Source: Solobacterium sp. (GTDB lineage Bacteria; Bacillota_I; Bacilli_A; Erysipelotrichales; Erysipelotrichaceae). From it: DNA of 64,000 nucleotides. The stretch is from positions 21,330-85,329 of the forward strand of contig JAFRJJ010000013.1 in assembly GCA_017432325.1 (NCBI GenBank), given 5' to 3'. Both the position numbers and the translations under genes were made by a program. Of the stretch, positions 8,376 through 19,920 are shown in pieces. A model generated the notes under the pieces. That model was not told the DNA's origin. It saw nothing but the letters and a program-made list of their open reading frames with translations, and did no database searches. Position 1 is the first letter of the stretch. Every line of letters begins with the position of its first letter.

Positions 8376-9747
8376 CAGGCAGTTCCTCCTTTTCTTCATT
8401 TCCGGAATGTTCATTGACATATTCCGCATATTTGGCAATAAATTCGTCTGCGCGTCCTTCGCCGCCTTCATCCTTTCGGTTGATCGCCATGATGATATTT
8501 TCCATAGAATCTTTTCCGAAGAATTTCAGCGCTTCATCCGGTCTTCCGTAGAAAGCCAGACGGCCGACTCTTCCCGAGTCACGCGCAAGTACGATCACCT
8601 TATCAAACATATTGATGACACGGTCCGGTGTATGCGTGATCGCAATGACGATACGCCCGGTATGCGCGATCTTCTGCAGTGTTTCAAACAGTTCTCTTGC
8701 AATAACACCATCCAGACCGGAATCAGGCTCATCAAGAATAAACAGTTCAGGACGGCAGATCAGTTCTGTTCCGATCGAAATTCGTTTCTTCATGCCTCCT
8801 GATTTCTTCGATACAAGTCCCGACTTACCGGAAACAAGACCCAGCGTATCAAGCACTTCATCGATCGCGTCTGTTCTGTCTTTCCTTTTCATGGAGGTCG
8901 GAAGCCTGAGCTTTGCGGCATCATTCAATGTATTCAGGACCGTGTCATTGTATCTCAGCAGGTCCTGCTGCGGTACAAACCCGATCTTGTATTTCATCAG
9001 TTCATACTGTTCATAGACATTCTGACCATTCAGATATATTTCCGCATTCGCCTTTTCATAACCGGTGATTGCGTTGACCAGTGTCGTTTTTCCCGAACCG
9101 GAACCGCCGAGCAGAAGCACCAGCGAATTGTTGGGGATCGTAAAGTAGATATCCTTCAGCAGATAGCGCTTCTTGTTGAAGTCACGAACAGTCCTTTCCT
9201 TCAGCATGACCGTCAGACCGCCATCCTGAATATGGCTCATGTAATTCCTGATCGTTCCGATCATTGCCGGATCGGTACCTGCCTTCAGGTCTTCATTCAG
9301 ACGGATGCCGAGATTAACAGGCTGGAATTTCGGATTGAATCCAAAGATCAGTGCTGCAATCCAGTTAAACGGGACCCACAAAAACATCCAGCGCCAGCTT
9401 TTTCCAAATGTAAAGCAGACACCTGTATAGATCCTGAACATAAATGCAAACTGAATCAGGACAACAACGATCACCGCCAGACCGATAATGCCGGTAGACA
9501 TCGATTCATGCGGCACGAATTCACCTGCGATCCACAGCAAACAATAACAAATCTCAAGAAACAGGACTACAATGCCTGCGTTATCGCACTCAACGACATC
9601 ACCGAGCTTAAAGTACCTGCCTCCCGGCAGCAATGCCCACCATCCTTTGGCACCGCATTTTTCCAGGACCTTCCATAAACCGATCGTAAACAGGGCAATT
9701 GCAGCATAATGGTATATATCCACTATATTCAGGAACAATTCAGACAT
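8362..9747 (-). CDS. ABCG-type ABC transporter ATPase with N-terminal four-helix membrane domain
   Basis: 461 residues. Residues ~8-140 contain four hydrophobic segments (near 10-30, 58-78, 86-106 and 118-138) with the GWWALLPGG element seen in small DUF5684-like membrane domains. Residues ~180-430 are an ABC ATPase: Walker A GGSGSGKTT at 214-222, ABCG-like signature KSGGMKKRISIG at 315-326, Walker B LFILDEPDSGLD at 335-346 and a switch His in AITHTPD. Known ABCG proteins carry the permease in cis; here a membrane domain of another type is fused in front, while the true permease is the next gene. GGAGAATAAATT gives the start. Confidence 0.87.
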   Translation of the reverse strand: MSELFLNIVDIYHYAAIALFTIGLWKVLEKCGAKGWWALLPGGRYFKLGDVVECDNAGIVVLFLEICYCLLWIAGEFVPHESMSTGIIGLAVIVVVLIQFAFMFRIYTGVCFTFGKSWRWMFLWVPFNWIAALIFGFNPKFQPVNLGIRLNEDLKAGTDPAMIGTIRNYMSHIQDGGLTVMLKERTVRDFNKKRYLLKDIYFTIPNNSLVLLLGGSGSGKTTLVNAITGYEKANAEIYLNGQNVYEQYELMKYKIGFVPQQDLLRYNDTVLNTLNDAAKLRLPTSMKRKDRTDAIDEVLDTLGLVSGKSGLVSKKSGGMKKRISIGTELICRPELFILDEPDSGLDGVIARELFETLQKIAHTGRIVIAITHTPDRVINMFDKVIVLARDSGRVGRLAFYGRPDEALKFFGKDSMENIIMAINRKDEGGEGRADEFIAKYAEYVNEHSGNEEKEELPDEQR

Positions 9748-9925
9748 AATTTATTCTCCAATTGAATCAAGCACACAAAAAGTGCCTGCCGTAAGATTTC
9801 TGCTTTAATGATACCGCTTTTTTAGTTTTCATGATATCCGGAATAATGATCTGGTCCTGCTAATTTTGGTTTTCCCGGATTTCTGTTACAAATCATTCAG
9901 GTTCATCCGGCACATGTACAGCAAT
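9748..9925. other. Intergenic region upstream of the ABC ATPase gene
   Basis: About 180 nt between the ABC ATPase start and the rpoC terminator. It is A/T-rich on the gene-proximal side and has a TATCAT that could be a -10 element for the ABC genes, without a good -35. No coding potential or RNA gene was recognised. Confidence 0.4.
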
Positions 9926-9966
9926 GAAAAAGACCGGAAGAGATCTTACTCTCAACCGGTCTTATC
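9925..9966 (-). terminator. Rho-independent terminator of the rpoBC operon
   Basis: AAGACCGG and CCGGTCTT pair (8 bp) around an inner AGAG/CTCT hairpin; on the minus strand the stem is followed by TTTTTC. It begins 38 nt beyond the rpoC stop. Confidence 0.85.
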
Positions 9967-10000
9967 AGATTTTGTTCAAAGAGAACAGTACTGTGTCTGC

Positions 10001-13000
10001 TTATTCAGCAGTTTCCTCTTCGTCAATGCGAACTTCTTTATCCGCATCGGAACGGATCACTTCATCCGGAAGTCTTGTTTCCGTAGCTTCCAGAAGTTCT
10101 TCCGCCTTTCTGCGGCGCTCTGCCTTCATCCATTCAGCCTTGGCAACAATGCGGTCAGTTGTTTCACGCTTGTATTCAGGGCGTCCTGTTCCGGCAGGGA
10201 TCAGCTTACCGATGATGACATTTTCCTTCAGTCCGCTGAGTGAGTCGACCTTGCCCTTTACCGCAGCATCTGTCAGGACACGTGTTGTTTCCTGGAATGA
10301 TGCAGCAGACAGGAAGGAGTCTGTTTCAACGGCAGACTTGGAAATACCAAGCAGGATCGGTCCGTACTGGATCGGAGCTTTGTCTTCATCCAGCAGTGCT
10401 GCGTTGCGTTCGTTGACAGCATTGATGCTGAGTGTCTGGCCAAGTGACAGTCCGGAGTCTCCTCCGTCTGTAACAACGACCTTCTTCAGCATCTGCTTGA
10501 TCATGACTTCCAGGTGCTTGTCGGAAATGTCGATGGACTGTGTAGCGTATACCTTCTTGACTTCCTTCAGAATATACTCTTCAACAGCACGGACACCGGC
10601 AACTTCCAGCAGTTCCTTCGGAGCGATCTGGCCTTCTGTCAGTGTGTCACCTGCTTCAACAAGTGAGCCGACTCTCAGGTCTGAGGATACAGCCTGTGTC
10701 AGGTCGCACTTATGTTCAATGGATTCCTGATCATTGGATACAGTAACGATCATACCCTGATGATTTTCCTGTTCACGGATATCAGTGATCTCACCGGAGA
10801 TCTTCGCAACAACTGCAACTCTCTTCGGAGTACGGGCTTCAAACAGTTCTTCAACACGGGGAAGACCCTGTGTGATATCACCGCTCTGGTTAGCAACGCC
10901 GCCGGTATGGAAGTTACGCATGGTCAGCTGGGTACCGGGTTCACCGATAGCCTGGGCAGCCATGACACCAATCGCTTCGCCTGTTTCAACAGGATTGCCT
11001 GTAGCCATGTTGCGGCCATAGCACTTGCAGCAGATTCCGTGTGCTGATTCACATGTGAATACGTTGCGGATGTATACCTGTTTGACACCTGCATCAACGA
11101 TCTTCTTTGCAAGTTCGCTGGTCAGATATGTGTCAGCTTCGACAATGACTTCACCGCTGTTGGGATCGACCACTGCTTCAGCAGTATAGCGTCCGTCAAT
11201 ACGATCAAACAGACGTTCGATCATGGAGTTGTTCTTCGGATCAACAATATCTTCTACCAGATATCCCTTATCTGTTCCGCAGTCTTCCTCGTTGACGATC
11301 ACTTCCTGAGCAACGTCAACCAGACGTCTTGTCAGATAACCTGACTCGGCAGTCTTCAGAGCAGTATCGGTCAGACCTTTACGTACACCGTGGGTGGAAA
11401 TAAAGAACTCTGATACGGTCATGCCTTCACGGAAGCATGAATAGATCGGGACTTCGATGATACCGGGCTGATATTCTTTACGTGATTTGGACTGTGTAGG
11501 ACGAGCCATCAGACCACGCATACCGGCAAGCTGTGTGAAGTGGTTCTTGTTGCCGCGGGCACCGGATACAGCCATCATGTTGATCGGGTTCATACGGGGC
11601 AGAGATGCCATCAGTGTATCACCGACGTTGTTCTTGACACGGTCCCACAGAGAGGAGAACGCACGTTCCCATTCCTGCGGTGTCAGCATGCCTCTGTCAC
11701 GCAGTGCATTCAGCTGATCGGACTTCTGACGTCCTTCACCAACGATCTCATCCTTATGAGGTGCGACAGAAATGTCACTGAGGGCAACTGTCATACCTGC
11801 TGTTGTGGAATAGAGATATCCCATATCCTTGAGGGAGTCCAGAATATCACTTGTACCGTTGATGTTGTACTTATCGAATACTGCAGCGATCAGGTTTCCG
11901 AGGTCCTTCTTCTTGAATTCGGAAGTGACCTTACGGCTCTGGATCTCCTTGCGGATATCTGTTCCCATCGGAACAAAGTCATCGTTCGGAGTAACCTTCA
12001 GATTGCTTTCCGTTGCTTCATTGATATAAGGGAAGTCAGCGGGCAGTACGTTATTGAAGATGATCTTACCGACAGATGTCAGCAGATAGCATTCATTCTG
12101 ATAACTGTTGAAGCATGTCTTCTTCAATGTCTTTGCGGGCAGCGCGATCCTTGTATGAAGATGTACTGCACCGGTCTGATATGCCATCAGGATCTCATTG
12201 ACATCTTTGTAGATATGTCCTTCGTTATCACCGTATCTTCTCCACTTCGCAGCCTCATTCGGCAGGCCCAGCTTTTCGAGTGCGTCTGCTTTCGCATAGA
12301 ACTCTTCAGCTGTTTCTTCCATGTTCAGATAGAAGTTGCCAAGAACAAGGTCCTGTCCGGGAGTAACGATCGGTTTACCATCCTTCGGACCCAGAATGTT
12401 GTTGGCACCGAGCATCAAGACTTCCGTCTCGGCTCTTGCCATTTCACTCAGAGGCAGATGGACAGCCATCTGGTCACCGTCGAAGTCGGCGTTGAATGCC
12501 GGACATACGAGCGGATGGACACGGATTGCATGTCCTTCAACCAGTTTCGGGAAGAAGGACTGGATTCCAAGTCTGTGCAGTGTAGGTGCACGGTTCAGGA
12601 ATACTGGATGGCCGTTGATGACCTGTTCAACAACGTCCCATACACGCGGTTCCTGTCTGTCGATCAGCTTTTCAGCTGTCTTGGGATTGCTGGCGATTTG
12701 CTGGTTGACCAGTTCATTGATAACAAACGGTTTGTACAGCTGAATAGCCATTTCTCTCGGCAGACCGCACTGATTCATCTTCAGTGTAGGTCCGATCGCG
12801 ATAACGGAACGGCCGGAGAAGTCTACACGCTTACCGAGCAGGTTCTGACGGAAACGTCCCTGCTTACCCTTCAGTGAGTGAGACAGTGACTTCAGCGCAC
12901 GTCCGCCCGCACCGGTAATCGGCTTGGAACGGCGTCCGTTGTCGATCAGAGCGTCGACAGCTTCCTGCAGCATTCTCTTTTCGTTCTGAACGATGATCGC

Positions 13001-13831
13001 GGGAGTTCCGAGTTCAAGCAGTTTCTTCAGACGGTTGTTGCGGGTAATGACACGACGATACAGATCGTTCAGGTCACTTGTCGCAAATCTTCCGCCGTCC
13101 AGCTGCAGCATCGGTCTGAGATCCGGCGGAATGACCGGCAGTACCGTCAGAACCATCCATTCAGGACGGTTTTCACTGGTACGGAAAGCATCGACAGTTT
13201 CAAGACGCTTGATCAGCTTCTTGCGCTTGTCTCCGTTTGCCTTTTCCAGTTCCTTCAGGATCCCGGTGTATTCTTTTTCCAGATCGCACTGTTCAAGCAG
13301 TGTTCTGATCGCTTCCGCACCGGTCGCAGCACTGAAGCTGCCCGGTCCGTAAATAGCCGTATTCTCACGGAATTCACGTTCGGAAAGGATCTGCTTGTAG
13401 CTCAGCTTTGTATCGCCCGGATCAGTTACGATCCAGCTTACAAAGTAAACTACTTCTTCCAGCTGTTTGGGCGGCACATTCAGAAGTAAGCTCATGCGGG
13501 AAGGAATTCCCCTGAGGTACCAGATATGCGCAACCGGAGCAGCCAGTTCAATATGTCCCATACGCTCACGGCGGACGCTGGATTTTGTGATCTCAACGCC
13601 GCAGCGATCGCATACAACGCCCTGATAACGGATCTTCTTGTATTTTCCGCAGGCACATTCCCAGTCCTTCTGGGGACCGAAGATACGCTCGCAGAACAGA
13701 CCGTCACGTTCAGGCTTCTGGGAACGGTAGTTGATGGTTTCGGGTTTCTTTACTTCACCGTAGGACCATTCACGAATTCTTTCAGGAGAGGCGAGTCCGA
13801 CTTTAATCGCGTCAAAGTTATTGATATTCAT
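10001..13831 (-). CDS. rpoC: DNA-directed RNA polymerase subunit beta'
   Basis: 1276 residues. Catalytic subunit of RNA polymerase. The active-site motif [14 protein letters not shown] with the three Mg-binding Asp is intact. The N-terminal zinc ribbon ([19 protein letters not shown]) and the second zinc site ([14 protein letters not shown]) are present, as is the bridge/trigger region ([20 protein letters not shown]). The C-terminus ends in an acidic tail (RIDEEETAE). TAAGGAGGTATAAGCG precedes the ATG, 13 nt after the rpoB stop, so it is cotranscribed with rpoB. Confidence 0.98.
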   Translation of the reverse strand: MNINNFDAIKVGLASPERIREWSYGEVKKPETINYRSQKPERDGLFCERIFGPQKDWECACGKYKKIRYQGVVCDRCGVEITKSSVRRERMGHIELAAPVAHIWYLRGIPSRMSLLLNVPPKQLEEVVYFVSWIVTDPGDTKLSYKQILSEREFRENTAIYGPGSFSAATGAEAIRTLLEQCDLEKEYTGILKELEKANGDKRKKLIKRLETVDAFRTSENRPEWMVLTVLPVIPPDLRPMLQLDGGRFATSDLNDLYRRVITRNNRLKKLLELGTPAIIVQNEKRMLQEAVDALIDNGRRSKPITGAGGRALKSLSHSLKGKQGRFRQNLLGKRVDFSGRSVIAIGPTLKMNQCGLPREMAIQLYKPFVINELVNQQIASNPKTAEKLIDRQEPRVWDVVEQVINGHPVFLNRAPTLHRLGIQSFFPKLVEGHAIRVHPLVCPAFNADFDGDQMAVHLPLSEMARAETEVLMLGANNILGPKDGKPIVTPGQDLVLGNFYLNMEETAEEFYAKADALEKLGLPNEAAKWRRYGDNEGHIYKDVNEILMAYQTGAVHLHTRIALPAKTLKKTCFNSYQNECYLLTSVGKIIFNNVLPADFPYINEATESNLKVTPNDDFVPMGTDIRKEIQSRKVTSEFKKKDLGNLIAAVFDKYNINGTSDILDSLKDMGYLYSTTAGMTVALSDISVAPHKDEIVGEGRQKSDQLNALRDRGMLTPQEWERAFSSLWDRVKNNVGDTLMASLPRMNPINMMAVSGARGNKNHFTQLAGMRGLMARPTQSKSRKEYQPGIIEVPIYSCFREGMTVSEFFISTHGVRKGLTDTALKTAESGYLTRRLVDVAQEVIVNEEDCGTDKGYLVEDIVDPKNNSMIERLFDRIDGRYTAEAVVDPNSGEVIVEADTYLTSELAKKIVDAGVKQVYIRNVFTCESAHGICCKCYGRNMATGNPVETGEAIGVMAAQAIGEPGTQLTMRNFHTGGVANQSGDITQGLPRVEELFEARTPKRVAVVAKISGEITDIREQENHQGMIVTVSNDQESIEHKCDLTQAVSSDLRVGSLVEAGDTLTEGQIAPKELLEVAGVRAVEEYILKEVKKVYATQSIDISDKHLEVMIKQMLKKVVVTDGGDSGLSLGQTLSINAVNERNAALLDEDKAPIQYGPILLGISKSAVETDSFLSAASFQETTRVLTDAAVKGKVDSLSGLKENVIIGKLIPAGTGRPEYKRETTDRIVAKAEWMKAERRRKAEELLEATETRLPDEVIRSDADKEVRIDEEETAE

Positions 13832-13844
13832 CGCTTATACCTCC

Positions 13845-16800
13845 TTAGTACTGATCCGTATCATCGAAGTCATCAAATCCGACAGCTGCTGCCTCGGGAA
13901 TCTCTTCTTCAAGGCTGTCAGTGATCGTCAGATCTGACTGTGATTCAGCATCGTTGACAATGTTCTGACGGCTCAGGTCGAGTGTTGTTTCTTCCTTCAG
14001 CTCTTCCTGTTCCATCTGCTTCAGATCCATTTCCTCACCGTCTTCACCGACCATCTTGACATCGACTGCAAGAGCCTGCAGTTCATGTACGAGGACGCGG
14101 AATGACTCGGGAATGCCGGGTTCCGGCAGATCCTTGCCCTTAACGATTGCTTCGTAAGTCTTTGTACGGCCCATGATATCGTCTGACTTCACTGTCAGGA
14201 TCTCCTGCAGTGTATTTGCGGCACCATAAGCTTCCAGTGCCCAGACTTCCATTTCACCGAATCTCTGGCCGCCGTTCTGAGCTTTACCGCCCAAAGGCTG
14301 CTGAGTTACGAGTGAATAAGGTCCTGTTGCACGTGCGTGCAGCTTATCGTCGACCATGTGAGCCAGCTTGATCATGTACATGACACCGACCGCGATGCGT
14401 TCATCATACGGTTCGCCTGTCATACCGTCAGTGAGCAGATACTTTCCGTCTGCGGATGTATTCGCTTCCTGCATGATGTTTCTGAGGTCTTCGTTGGATA
14501 CACCGTCGAATACCGGTGTAGCGAACTTGCAGTTCAGAGATCTCGCAGCCATTCCCAGATGTACTTCCAGGACCTGACCGATGTTCATACGTGAAGGAAC
14601 GCCGAACGGGTTCAGCATGATGTCGATCGGAGTACCATCCTGCATGTAAGGCATATCTTCGATCGGCATGATCCTTGAAATGACACCCTTGTTTCCGTGA
14701 CGGCCGGCCATCTTGTCGCCCTCGGAGATCTTTCTCTTCTGAACGACATATACCTTTACCACTTCATTGACGCCCGGTGACAGTTCATGGTCATCCTTGC
14801 GCTTGAAGATACGTACGGAATGAACGATACCTGCACCGCCGTGAGGTACTTTCAGGGAGTTGTCTCTGACTTCTCTGGACTTTTCACCAAAGATCGCCAG
14901 GAGCAGCTTTTCTTCAGGAGAGATCTCGCTCTGGCCTTTCGGTGTAACCTTACCAACCAGGATATCTCCTTCTTTTACTTCAGCACCGACCATGACGATA
15001 CCTCTTCCGTCGAGATTGCGGCATGCGCTTTCTGCAACGTTCGGGATATCTCTCGTGATCTCTTCAGGTCCGAGTTTTGTATCACGGCATTCGATGTCAT
15101 ATTCTTCAATATGAACAGAAGTATATACGTCTTCACGTACCATACGTTCGGACATGATGATCGCATCTTCGTAGTTGTAACCATGCCATGTCATGAATGC
15201 GATCAGGACGTTCTGGCCAAGTGCCAGTTCGCCGTTCTGCATTGCAGGACCATCAGCCAGGATGTCACCGCGCTCGATACGTTCACCGTCAAAGACGATC
15301 GGTCTCTGGTTCAGACATGTGGAAGAGTTGGAACGACGGTATTTCGTCAGTTCATATGTATGTTCTTTTCCGCTGTCTTCCTGAATGACTACCTTAGTAG
15401 CATCTACATAGGTAACGACACCGGGAGCCGTCGCAACACAGGCAGCACCTGAGTCACGCGCAATACGGTGTTCCATACCTGTACCGACAAACGGGCTGTG
15501 CGGGTTCAGCAGAGGAACTGCCTGACGCTGCATGTTCGCGCCCATCAGAGCACGGGTACAGTCATCGTTTTCCAGGAAAGGAACGCAGGCTGTCGCAACA
15601 GATACGATCTGACGCGGGCTAACGTCCGCAAAGTCGATCTCGTCTTTGGAAACCATGACGGTTTCACCGGCGATTCTCGCGACGATACGGTCGCCTGCCA
15701 GATGTCCTTCTACGATCTCGTTTGCCTGAGCGATAACGTGGTCGTTTTCTTCATCTGCAGACATGTACTGGATCTCGTCCGTTACAAATCCGTCGATGAC
15801 CTTACGGTACGGGGTCTGGATAAATCCGTATTCATTGACTCTCGCATAAGTTGTCAGATAAGAGATCAGACCGATGTTCGGACCTTCAGGTGTTTCGATC
15901 GGACAGATCCTTCCGTAATGGGAGTTATGAATATCACGGACTTCGAATCCGGCACGTTCACGTGTCAGACCGCCGGGACCCAGCGCAGAAATACGGCGCT
16001 TGTTGGAAAGTTCAGCCAGCGGGTTCTGCTGGTCCATGAACTGTGACAGCTGGGAGCTGGAGAAGAACTCCTTGATCGCTGCTGTCAGCGGACGGATATT
16101 CGTCAGCTGCTTCGGTGTCAGGTTGGAAGCGTCCGCAATGGACATTCTTTCCTTGACAACACGTTCCATACGGGAAAGACCGATACGGAACTGGTTCTGG
16201 ATCAGTTCACCGACTGTACGGATACGACGGTTGCCCAGCATATCGATATCATCTGTTGTACCGATACCATCGAGCATCGTCAGTTCATAGTTGTACAGCG
16301 CATACATATCCGGCATTGTGATGGTGTGCTTGTCATTCAGCGGATCGATACCGATCAGCTTGACAGGGTGACCGTCAGCTGCCAGGATCGTGATCTCCTG
16401 TACGCACGCACCGACCAGCCAGAGGCTGACAGATGCGCCTTCCATTACCATCTTTGTGACTGCTTCTTTCTTCGCGTTCGTCAGAGTCGGAGCAGCTCCG
16501 TCCGGAATGTAGCGGTCCAGAAGGTTTGTTCCTGTGCCATCAGTCACGTCAGCACCGTTGACCGTCAGACGGCCGGGTGTATAAAGACGCTGTCCCAGCT
16601 TCAGTACTGCTGTTACGTTGTCGTTTGTCAGTTTCGCTTCGCTTGCGATGATGCCTGCATAAACAGTAACCTCACTGAATTCAGCTGCTACTGCTTTGAC
16701 ATCTTCCGGCGTCAGGACTGTTCCCTTGGAAAGGGATACAGTGCTTCCGTCAAGGTCTGTTGCCAGGATCCTTCCGACCAGGGCATTCGTCCAGCTTGTA

Positions 16801-18002
16801 TTCATCACTGCTGTTACAGGATGAGAGAATGTATGGTTGAACGGAAGTGCACGGCAGTTGATGCCCTTGTTGATCTCGGGACGCAGTGCGTTGCGCTCTG
16901 TTTTTCCGATATGGACATCTTTATTGAAGATGACAGTTCCTTCGGCACCGACCAGGTCTTCCGCAAGCTTATGGCCTTCCATACGGTCAAGAATGTTCAG
17001 CTTCTTGCGTACCTTGTAACGGCCTGCTTTCGTCAGATCATATCTTCTGTAGTCGAAGAACTTGGCATCCATCAGGTTGATGGCACCGTCGATCGTAGCG
17101 ATTTCATCTGCACGCTGGTTTTCATAAACAGACAGAAGAGCTTCATTTGTTGTCTTTGTCTTATCAGCGTTCAGAGTGTTGAGGATCTCCTCATAATTTC
17201 CGAATACGGATGTGTACAGCAGCATGTAGTCGTTCAGGAATTCTCTTTCTTCCTGTTCAACGATCACATCCGGATACAGCTCGAAACGCAGAGTCTTCAG
17301 GAATTTCTGCATTTCTGTCGTATCAAACGGATCATCTGTACGTTCAAGATTCAGGGACATACCGATCGCCTTGAAGAGGATCGTGCTGAGCACCTTTCTT
17401 CTGCGGTCGATCGAAACGTTCATGATCCTGCCCAGAGCCGCTTTCTTATCATCCGACATGAATTCCAGCCAGGTTCCTCTGGAAGGGATCAGTTCGCATG
17501 TGTATGTATCACGGCCTGTACGGTCTTCGGAAACGATATCAAAATATGCGCCGGGTGAACGCACGATCTGGCTTACGATAACACGCTCAGCACCGTTGAT
17601 GATAAACGTGCCGGTCGGTGTCATCAGAGGGAAGTCTCCGAGGAAGACTTCTTCCCACTGCGTCATCACTTCACCTGTATCAGGGTCAACGATCTCGAGT
17701 TCCATCTTTGCCCTTAAAGGTGCACAGTAGTTTGTTTCTCTGTATTTGCATTCACTGATCGAATATTTCGGCTCGCCGAATTCATAATCAATGAACTTCA
17801 GCCGGATGTTTCCGGCATAGTTGTAGATTGGGTAGATATCATTAAATACTTCTTTGATACCTACCGTTGTGAACCACTCAAAGGATGCTGTCTGTATTTC
17901 CACCAGATCCGGAAGATCCAGCCCCGCACTTACCTTTGAATAATCGCGGCGGGTTGCTTTGTTGCCATAATTCACAACACGGTAGGTTTCTTTATTCTCC
18001 AT
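13845..18002 (-). CDS. rpoB: DNA-directed RNA polymerase subunit beta
   Basis: 1385 residues from the ATG at 18002, chosen because AAAGGATGG lies just upstream and [13 protein letters not shown] matches family N-termini; an upstream in-frame start would add 30 unlike residues. The rifampicin-binding region ([20 protein letters not shown], then [19 protein letters not shown]) has the usual drug-sensitive residues. The stretch between KLNILDRM and [15 protein letters not shown] is ~250 residues, about 125 more than I recall for B. subtilis RpoB, and contains a repeated LA-DL-GS-V...G-VLTPE-like unit. The C-terminus has an acidic tail ending DDTDQY. Conserved blocks [13 protein letters not shown] and the end of the protein are intact. 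Confidence 0.98.
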   Translation of the reverse strand: MENKETYRVVNYGNKATRRDYSKVSAGLDLPDLVEIQTASFEWFTTVGIKEVFNDIYPIYNYAGNIRLKFIDYEFGEPKYSISECKYRETNYCAPLRAKMELEIVDPDTGEVMTQWEEVFLGDFPLMTPTGTFIINGAERVIVSQIVRSPGAYFDIVSEDRTGRDTYTCELIPSRGTWLEFMSDDKKAALGRIMNVSIDRRRKVLSTILFKAIGMSLNLERTDDPFDTTEMQKFLKTLRFELYPDVIVEQEEREFLNDYMLLYTSVFGNYEEILNTLNADKTKTTNEALLSVYENQRADEIATIDGAINLMDAKFFDYRRYDLTKAGRYKVRKKLNILDRMEGHKLAEDLVGAEGTVIFNKDVHIGKTERNALRPEINKGINCRALPFNHTFSHPVTAVMNTSWTNALVGRILATDLDGSTVSLSKGTVLTPEDVKAVAAEFSEVTVYAGIIASEAKLTNDNVTAVLKLGQRLYTPGRLTVNGADVTDGTGTNLLDRYIPDGAAPTLTNAKKEAVTKMVMEGASVSLWLVGACVQEITILAADGHPVKLIGIDPLNDKHTITMPDMYALYNYELTMLDGIGTTDDIDMLGNRRIRTVGELIQNQFRIGLSRMERVVKERMSIADASNLTPKQLTNIRPLTAAIKEFFSSSQLSQFMDQQNPLAELSNKRRISALGPGGLTRERAGFEVRDIHNSHYGRICPIETPEGPNIGLISYLTTYARVNEYGFIQTPYRKVIDGFVTDEIQYMSADEENDHVIAQANEIVEGHLAGDRIVARIAGETVMVSKDEIDFADVSPRQIVSVATACVPFLENDDCTRALMGANMQRQAVPLLNPHSPFVGTGMEHRIARDSGAACVATAPGVVTYVDATKVVIQEDSGKEHTYELTKYRRSNSSTCLNQRPIVFDGERIERGDILADGPAMQNGELALGQNVLIAFMTWHGYNYEDAIIMSERMVREDVYTSVHIEEYDIECRDTKLGPEEITRDIPNVAESACRNLDGRGIVMVGAEVKEGDILVGKVTPKGQSEISPEEKLLLAIFGEKSREVRDNSLKVPHGGAGIVHSVRIFKRKDDHELSPGVNEVVKVYVVQKRKISEGDKMAGRHGNKGVISRIMPIEDMPYMQDGTPIDIMLNPFGVPSRMNIGQVLEVHLGMAARSLNCKFATPVFDGVSNEDLRNIMQEANTSADGKYLLTDGMTGEPYDERIAVGVMYMIKLAHMVDDKLHARATGPYSLVTQQPLGGKAQNGGQRFGEMEVWALEAYGAANTLQEILTVKSDDIMGRTKTYEAIVKGKDLPEPGIPESFRVLVHELQALAVDVKMVGEDGEEMDLKQMEQEELKEETTLDLSRQNIVNDAESQSDLTITDSLEEEIPEAAAVGFDDFDDTDQY

Positions 18003-18095
18003 TGTTCGCCATCCTTTCGCCTGCATCGCCTTATATACGCCGAAAAGGGCATACTTACCCTTACCCTTATTTTTAGCGACATTTATCAACATATA

Positions 18096-18124
18096 ATAAT
18101 ATCAATGTTGAGTAAAGCCGTCAA
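18096..18124 (-). promoter_or_regulatory. Sigma-70-type promoter of rpoBC
   Basis: On the minus strand TTGACG (18119-18124), a 17-nt spacer and TATTAT (18096-18101). The -35 overlaps the stop codon of the upstream methyltransferase gene. It would give a 5' leader of about 85 nt before rpoB. Confidence 0.75.
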
Positions 18125-18720
18125 TTTCTGATCCCCTTAAGAATCCAGTATCCTTTATCCCTGTCAATTACCTCACAAGACCCGAAAACTTCCGCTATCT
18201 TCCGGACAGCGCTTTCAGCGCCTTGTTTTCTCCTGATCACCGCCAGCAGCACACCGCCGCGGTTCAGATGATCATAAGCTTCCGACAGGATCCCGTGCAC
18301 CACAGCCTTTCCGGCTCTGATAGGAGGATTTGTCAGAATCATATCAAAGTGATCAGCCAGGCTGTCGAAGCGGTCTGACATGACCGCTCTGACAGTCGCC
18401 CTGTTTTTTTCGGCATTGAGCTCAGTGAGCTCCAGCGCTCTCGAATTGACATCGCTGCAAGTGACAGAACATTCCGGAAATATTGTTTTCACAACAATTC
18501 CTACAGTCCCGTATCCACAGCCCAAGTCCAGAACACTTCCGGACAATGGCGTGCATACGGCGTTTTTCAGCAGGATCTTCGTACCCTGATCGACACCATC
18601 CTTGCTGAAAACACCATCATCCGTAACAAATGTGAATGTGCGGCCCGAAAACTGAAAGGTGATCTCCCTCCTATTGGAAGGCAGCCCGCTGTTATCTGTA
18701 AAATAGTGAATTTGGCTCAT
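18121..18720 (-). CDS. RsmC-like class I SAM-dependent rRNA methyltransferase (YbxB type)
   Basis: 199 residues. The SAM-binding motif VLDLGCGYGTVGIV and the NPPIRAG motif, typical of N2-guanine rRNA methyltransferases of the RsmC group, are present. B. subtilis ybxB has the same place between rplL and rpoB, so this is the expected conserved neighbour. AAAGGAACCGCGTT precedes the ATG. Probably reached by read-through from rplJL past a moderate hairpin. Specific target (16S G1207 in E. coli RsmC) is inferred from the family only. Confidence 0.87.
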   Translation of the reverse strand: MSQIHYFTDNSGLPSNRREITFQFSGRTFTFVTDDGVFSKDGVDQGTKILLKNAVCTPLSGSVLDLGCGYGTVGIVVKTIFPECSVTCSDVNSRALELTELNAEKNRATVRAVMSDRFDSLADHFDMILTNPPIRAGKAVVHGILSEAYDHLNRGGVLLAVIRRKQGAESAVRKIAEVFGSCEVIDRDKGYWILKGIRN

Positions 18721-18739
18721 AACGCGGTTCCTTTCTTAG

Positions 18740-18768
18740 GGCCGAAAAGCCGAAACAGATTTCGGCTT
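18740..18768 (-). terminator. Hairpin after rplL (terminator or attenuator)
   Basis: AAGCCGAAA and TTTCGGCTT form a 9-bp stem with a 4-nt loop, followed on the minus strand by TTTCGG. The T-run is short, so partial read-through into the methyltransferase gene is likely. Confidence 0.55.
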
Positions 18769-18794
18769 CTCTAGATGATTATTTTGTTCAAATC

Positions 18795-19166
18795 TTATTT
18801 GAACTCAACTGTAGCTCCTGCTTCAACAAGCTGCTTCTTGATGTTCTCTGCTTCTTCCATCGGTACATCCTTCTTGATTTCTGCAGGGATACCATCAACC
18901 AGCTTCTTAGCATCAACAAGTCCCAGACCTGTGATTGTACGAACGACTTTGATAACGCCGACCTTGGAGTCACCGAAGCTTGTCATAACGACTGTTACGT
19001 TTGTCGGTGCTGCAGGTTCAGCAGCTTCTGTAGGTGCAGCTACTGCAACAGGTGCAGCAGCGCTTACGCCATACTTTTCTTCGATTGCTTTTACGAGCTC
19101 ATTCAGCTCAAGAATTGTAGCTTCATCAAGATAAGCAAGAATCTCTTCCTGTGTTAACTTTGCCAT
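18795..19166 (-). CDS. rplL: 50S ribosomal protein L7/L12
   Basis: 123 residues. Forms the flexible stalk that recruits translation GTPases. The N-terminal dimerisation helix ([19 protein letters not shown]), the Ala-rich hinge ([19 protein letters not shown]) and the C-terminal domain ([20 protein letters not shown]) are in order. It follows rplJ by 21 nt. No anomalies were seen. Confidence 0.98.
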   Translation of the reverse strand: MAKLTQEEILAYLDEATILELNELVKAIEEKYGVSAAAPVAVAAPTEAAEPAAPTNVTVVMTSFGDSKVGVIKVVRTITGLGLVDAKKLVDGIPAEIKKDVPMEEAENIKKQLVEAGATVEFK

Positions 19167-19187
19167 GGATTTTTTCCTCCTTCTTCC

Positions 19188-19721
19188 TTAGGCAGCTGCC
19201 TCTGCAGCTTCTTCTTTTGGTGCTTCTGCGCTACCGCCTCTGGCTTCAGCAACAGCATTGATAGCTCTTGCAAAGCCGGAAACAGGTGCCTGTAATACAG
19301 ATAACAGCATTGACAGCATTCCTTCTCTGTTCGGGAGCTGGGACAGCTCTGCAACTGTTTCAGATCCGATAACACGGCCTTCAACAATTCCGCCCTTGAG
19401 AATCAGTGCCTTATGCTTTTTCGCGAACTGTGCCATAACACGAGCCGCTGCGGTTTCGTCTTCGCCGAATGCGATCGCGTTGGGTCCTGTCAGAACGTTT
19501 TTCAGGTCTCCGTAACCAGCCGCATCTGCTGCTCTGGCAGCCAGCGTGTTCTTATAGACTTTCATCTCAACATGCTCGGCCATCAGTGCACGGCGGAGTT
19601 CAGTGACCTCAGCAACGCTCAGTCCACGGTACTCAGCGACAACTGCAGAACCGGATTTTTTCATCTTGTCTGCAATCTCGGTGACGACATTTTTCTTTGT
19701 TTCCAATACCGCCTGATTCAT
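19188..19721 (-). CDS. rplJ: 50S ribosomal protein L10
   Basis: 177 residues. L10 binds 23S rRNA and carries the L7/L12 dimers on its C-terminal helix. Typical features: N-terminal KKNVVTEIADKMKKSGSAVV, then EYRGLSVAEVTELRRAL and KVYKNTLAARA. The Ala/Glu-rich tail (EAPKEEAAEAAA) is short. The complex normally represses its own mRNA through the leader just upstream. Confidence 0.98.
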   Translation of the reverse strand: MNQAVLETKKNVVTEIADKMKKSGSAVVAEYRGLSVAEVTELRRALMAEHVEMKVYKNTLAARAADAAGYGDLKNVLTGPNAIAFGEDETAAARVMAQFAKKHKALILKGGIVEGRVIGSETVAELSQLPNREGMLSMLLSVLQAPVSGFARAINAVAEARGGSAEAPKEEAAEAAA

Positions 19722-19877
19722 TCCTTCACCTAAACCTTTCCTGTTATCGCGTACCTGAATATATAAAGCCCTCGCTGACAGACAGCAAGGGCATAAAAGT
19801 TCAACTAACAGATTGACTTTCTCTACCTCGGTAACCTGATTAAGCTTACGCCGTTACTGTCTCTGGTATTTGATAAC
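19722..19877 (-). ncRNA. L10 (rplJL) mRNA leader, autoregulatory
   Basis: On the minus strand the leader carries ACCAGAGACAGTAACGGCG, then TTAATCAGGTTACCGAGGT and a final GCCCTTGC/GCGAGGGC hairpin (19768-19792) followed by TTTATATATT. These blocks match the Firmicute L10 leader as I know it, which binds L10(L12)4 and causes attenuation. The start is set by the promoter just upstream. Confidence 0.88.
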
Positions 19878-19883
19878 GTTAAA

Positions 19884-19912
19884 ATAATACGAGCGTTTAA
19901 CGTGTTTGTCAA
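19884..19912 (-). promoter_or_regulatory. Consensus promoter of rplJL
   Basis: Minus strand: TTGACA (19907-19912), 17-nt spacer, TATTAT (19884-19889). The -35 lies 8 nt beyond the stop of the large surface-protein gene, so ribosomal transcription starts afresh here. Confidence 0.9.
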
Positions 19913-19920
19913 CCTTCAGT

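Noticed and set aside
11540..12877. Long plus-strand open frame of 445 codons opposite rpoC
   Set aside because: It is antisense to a highly conserved gene, has no ribosome binding site, and its translation shows no known motif; a by-product of codon use.
16326..17558. 410-codon open frame opposite rpoB
   Set aside because: Same reason: antisense to rpoB, Cys-rich translation without domains.
13845..18002. Intein in rpoB as cause of its length
   Set aside because: No intein blocks (start Cys/Ser, final His-Asn) were seen; the extra segment resembles neighbouring RpoB units.
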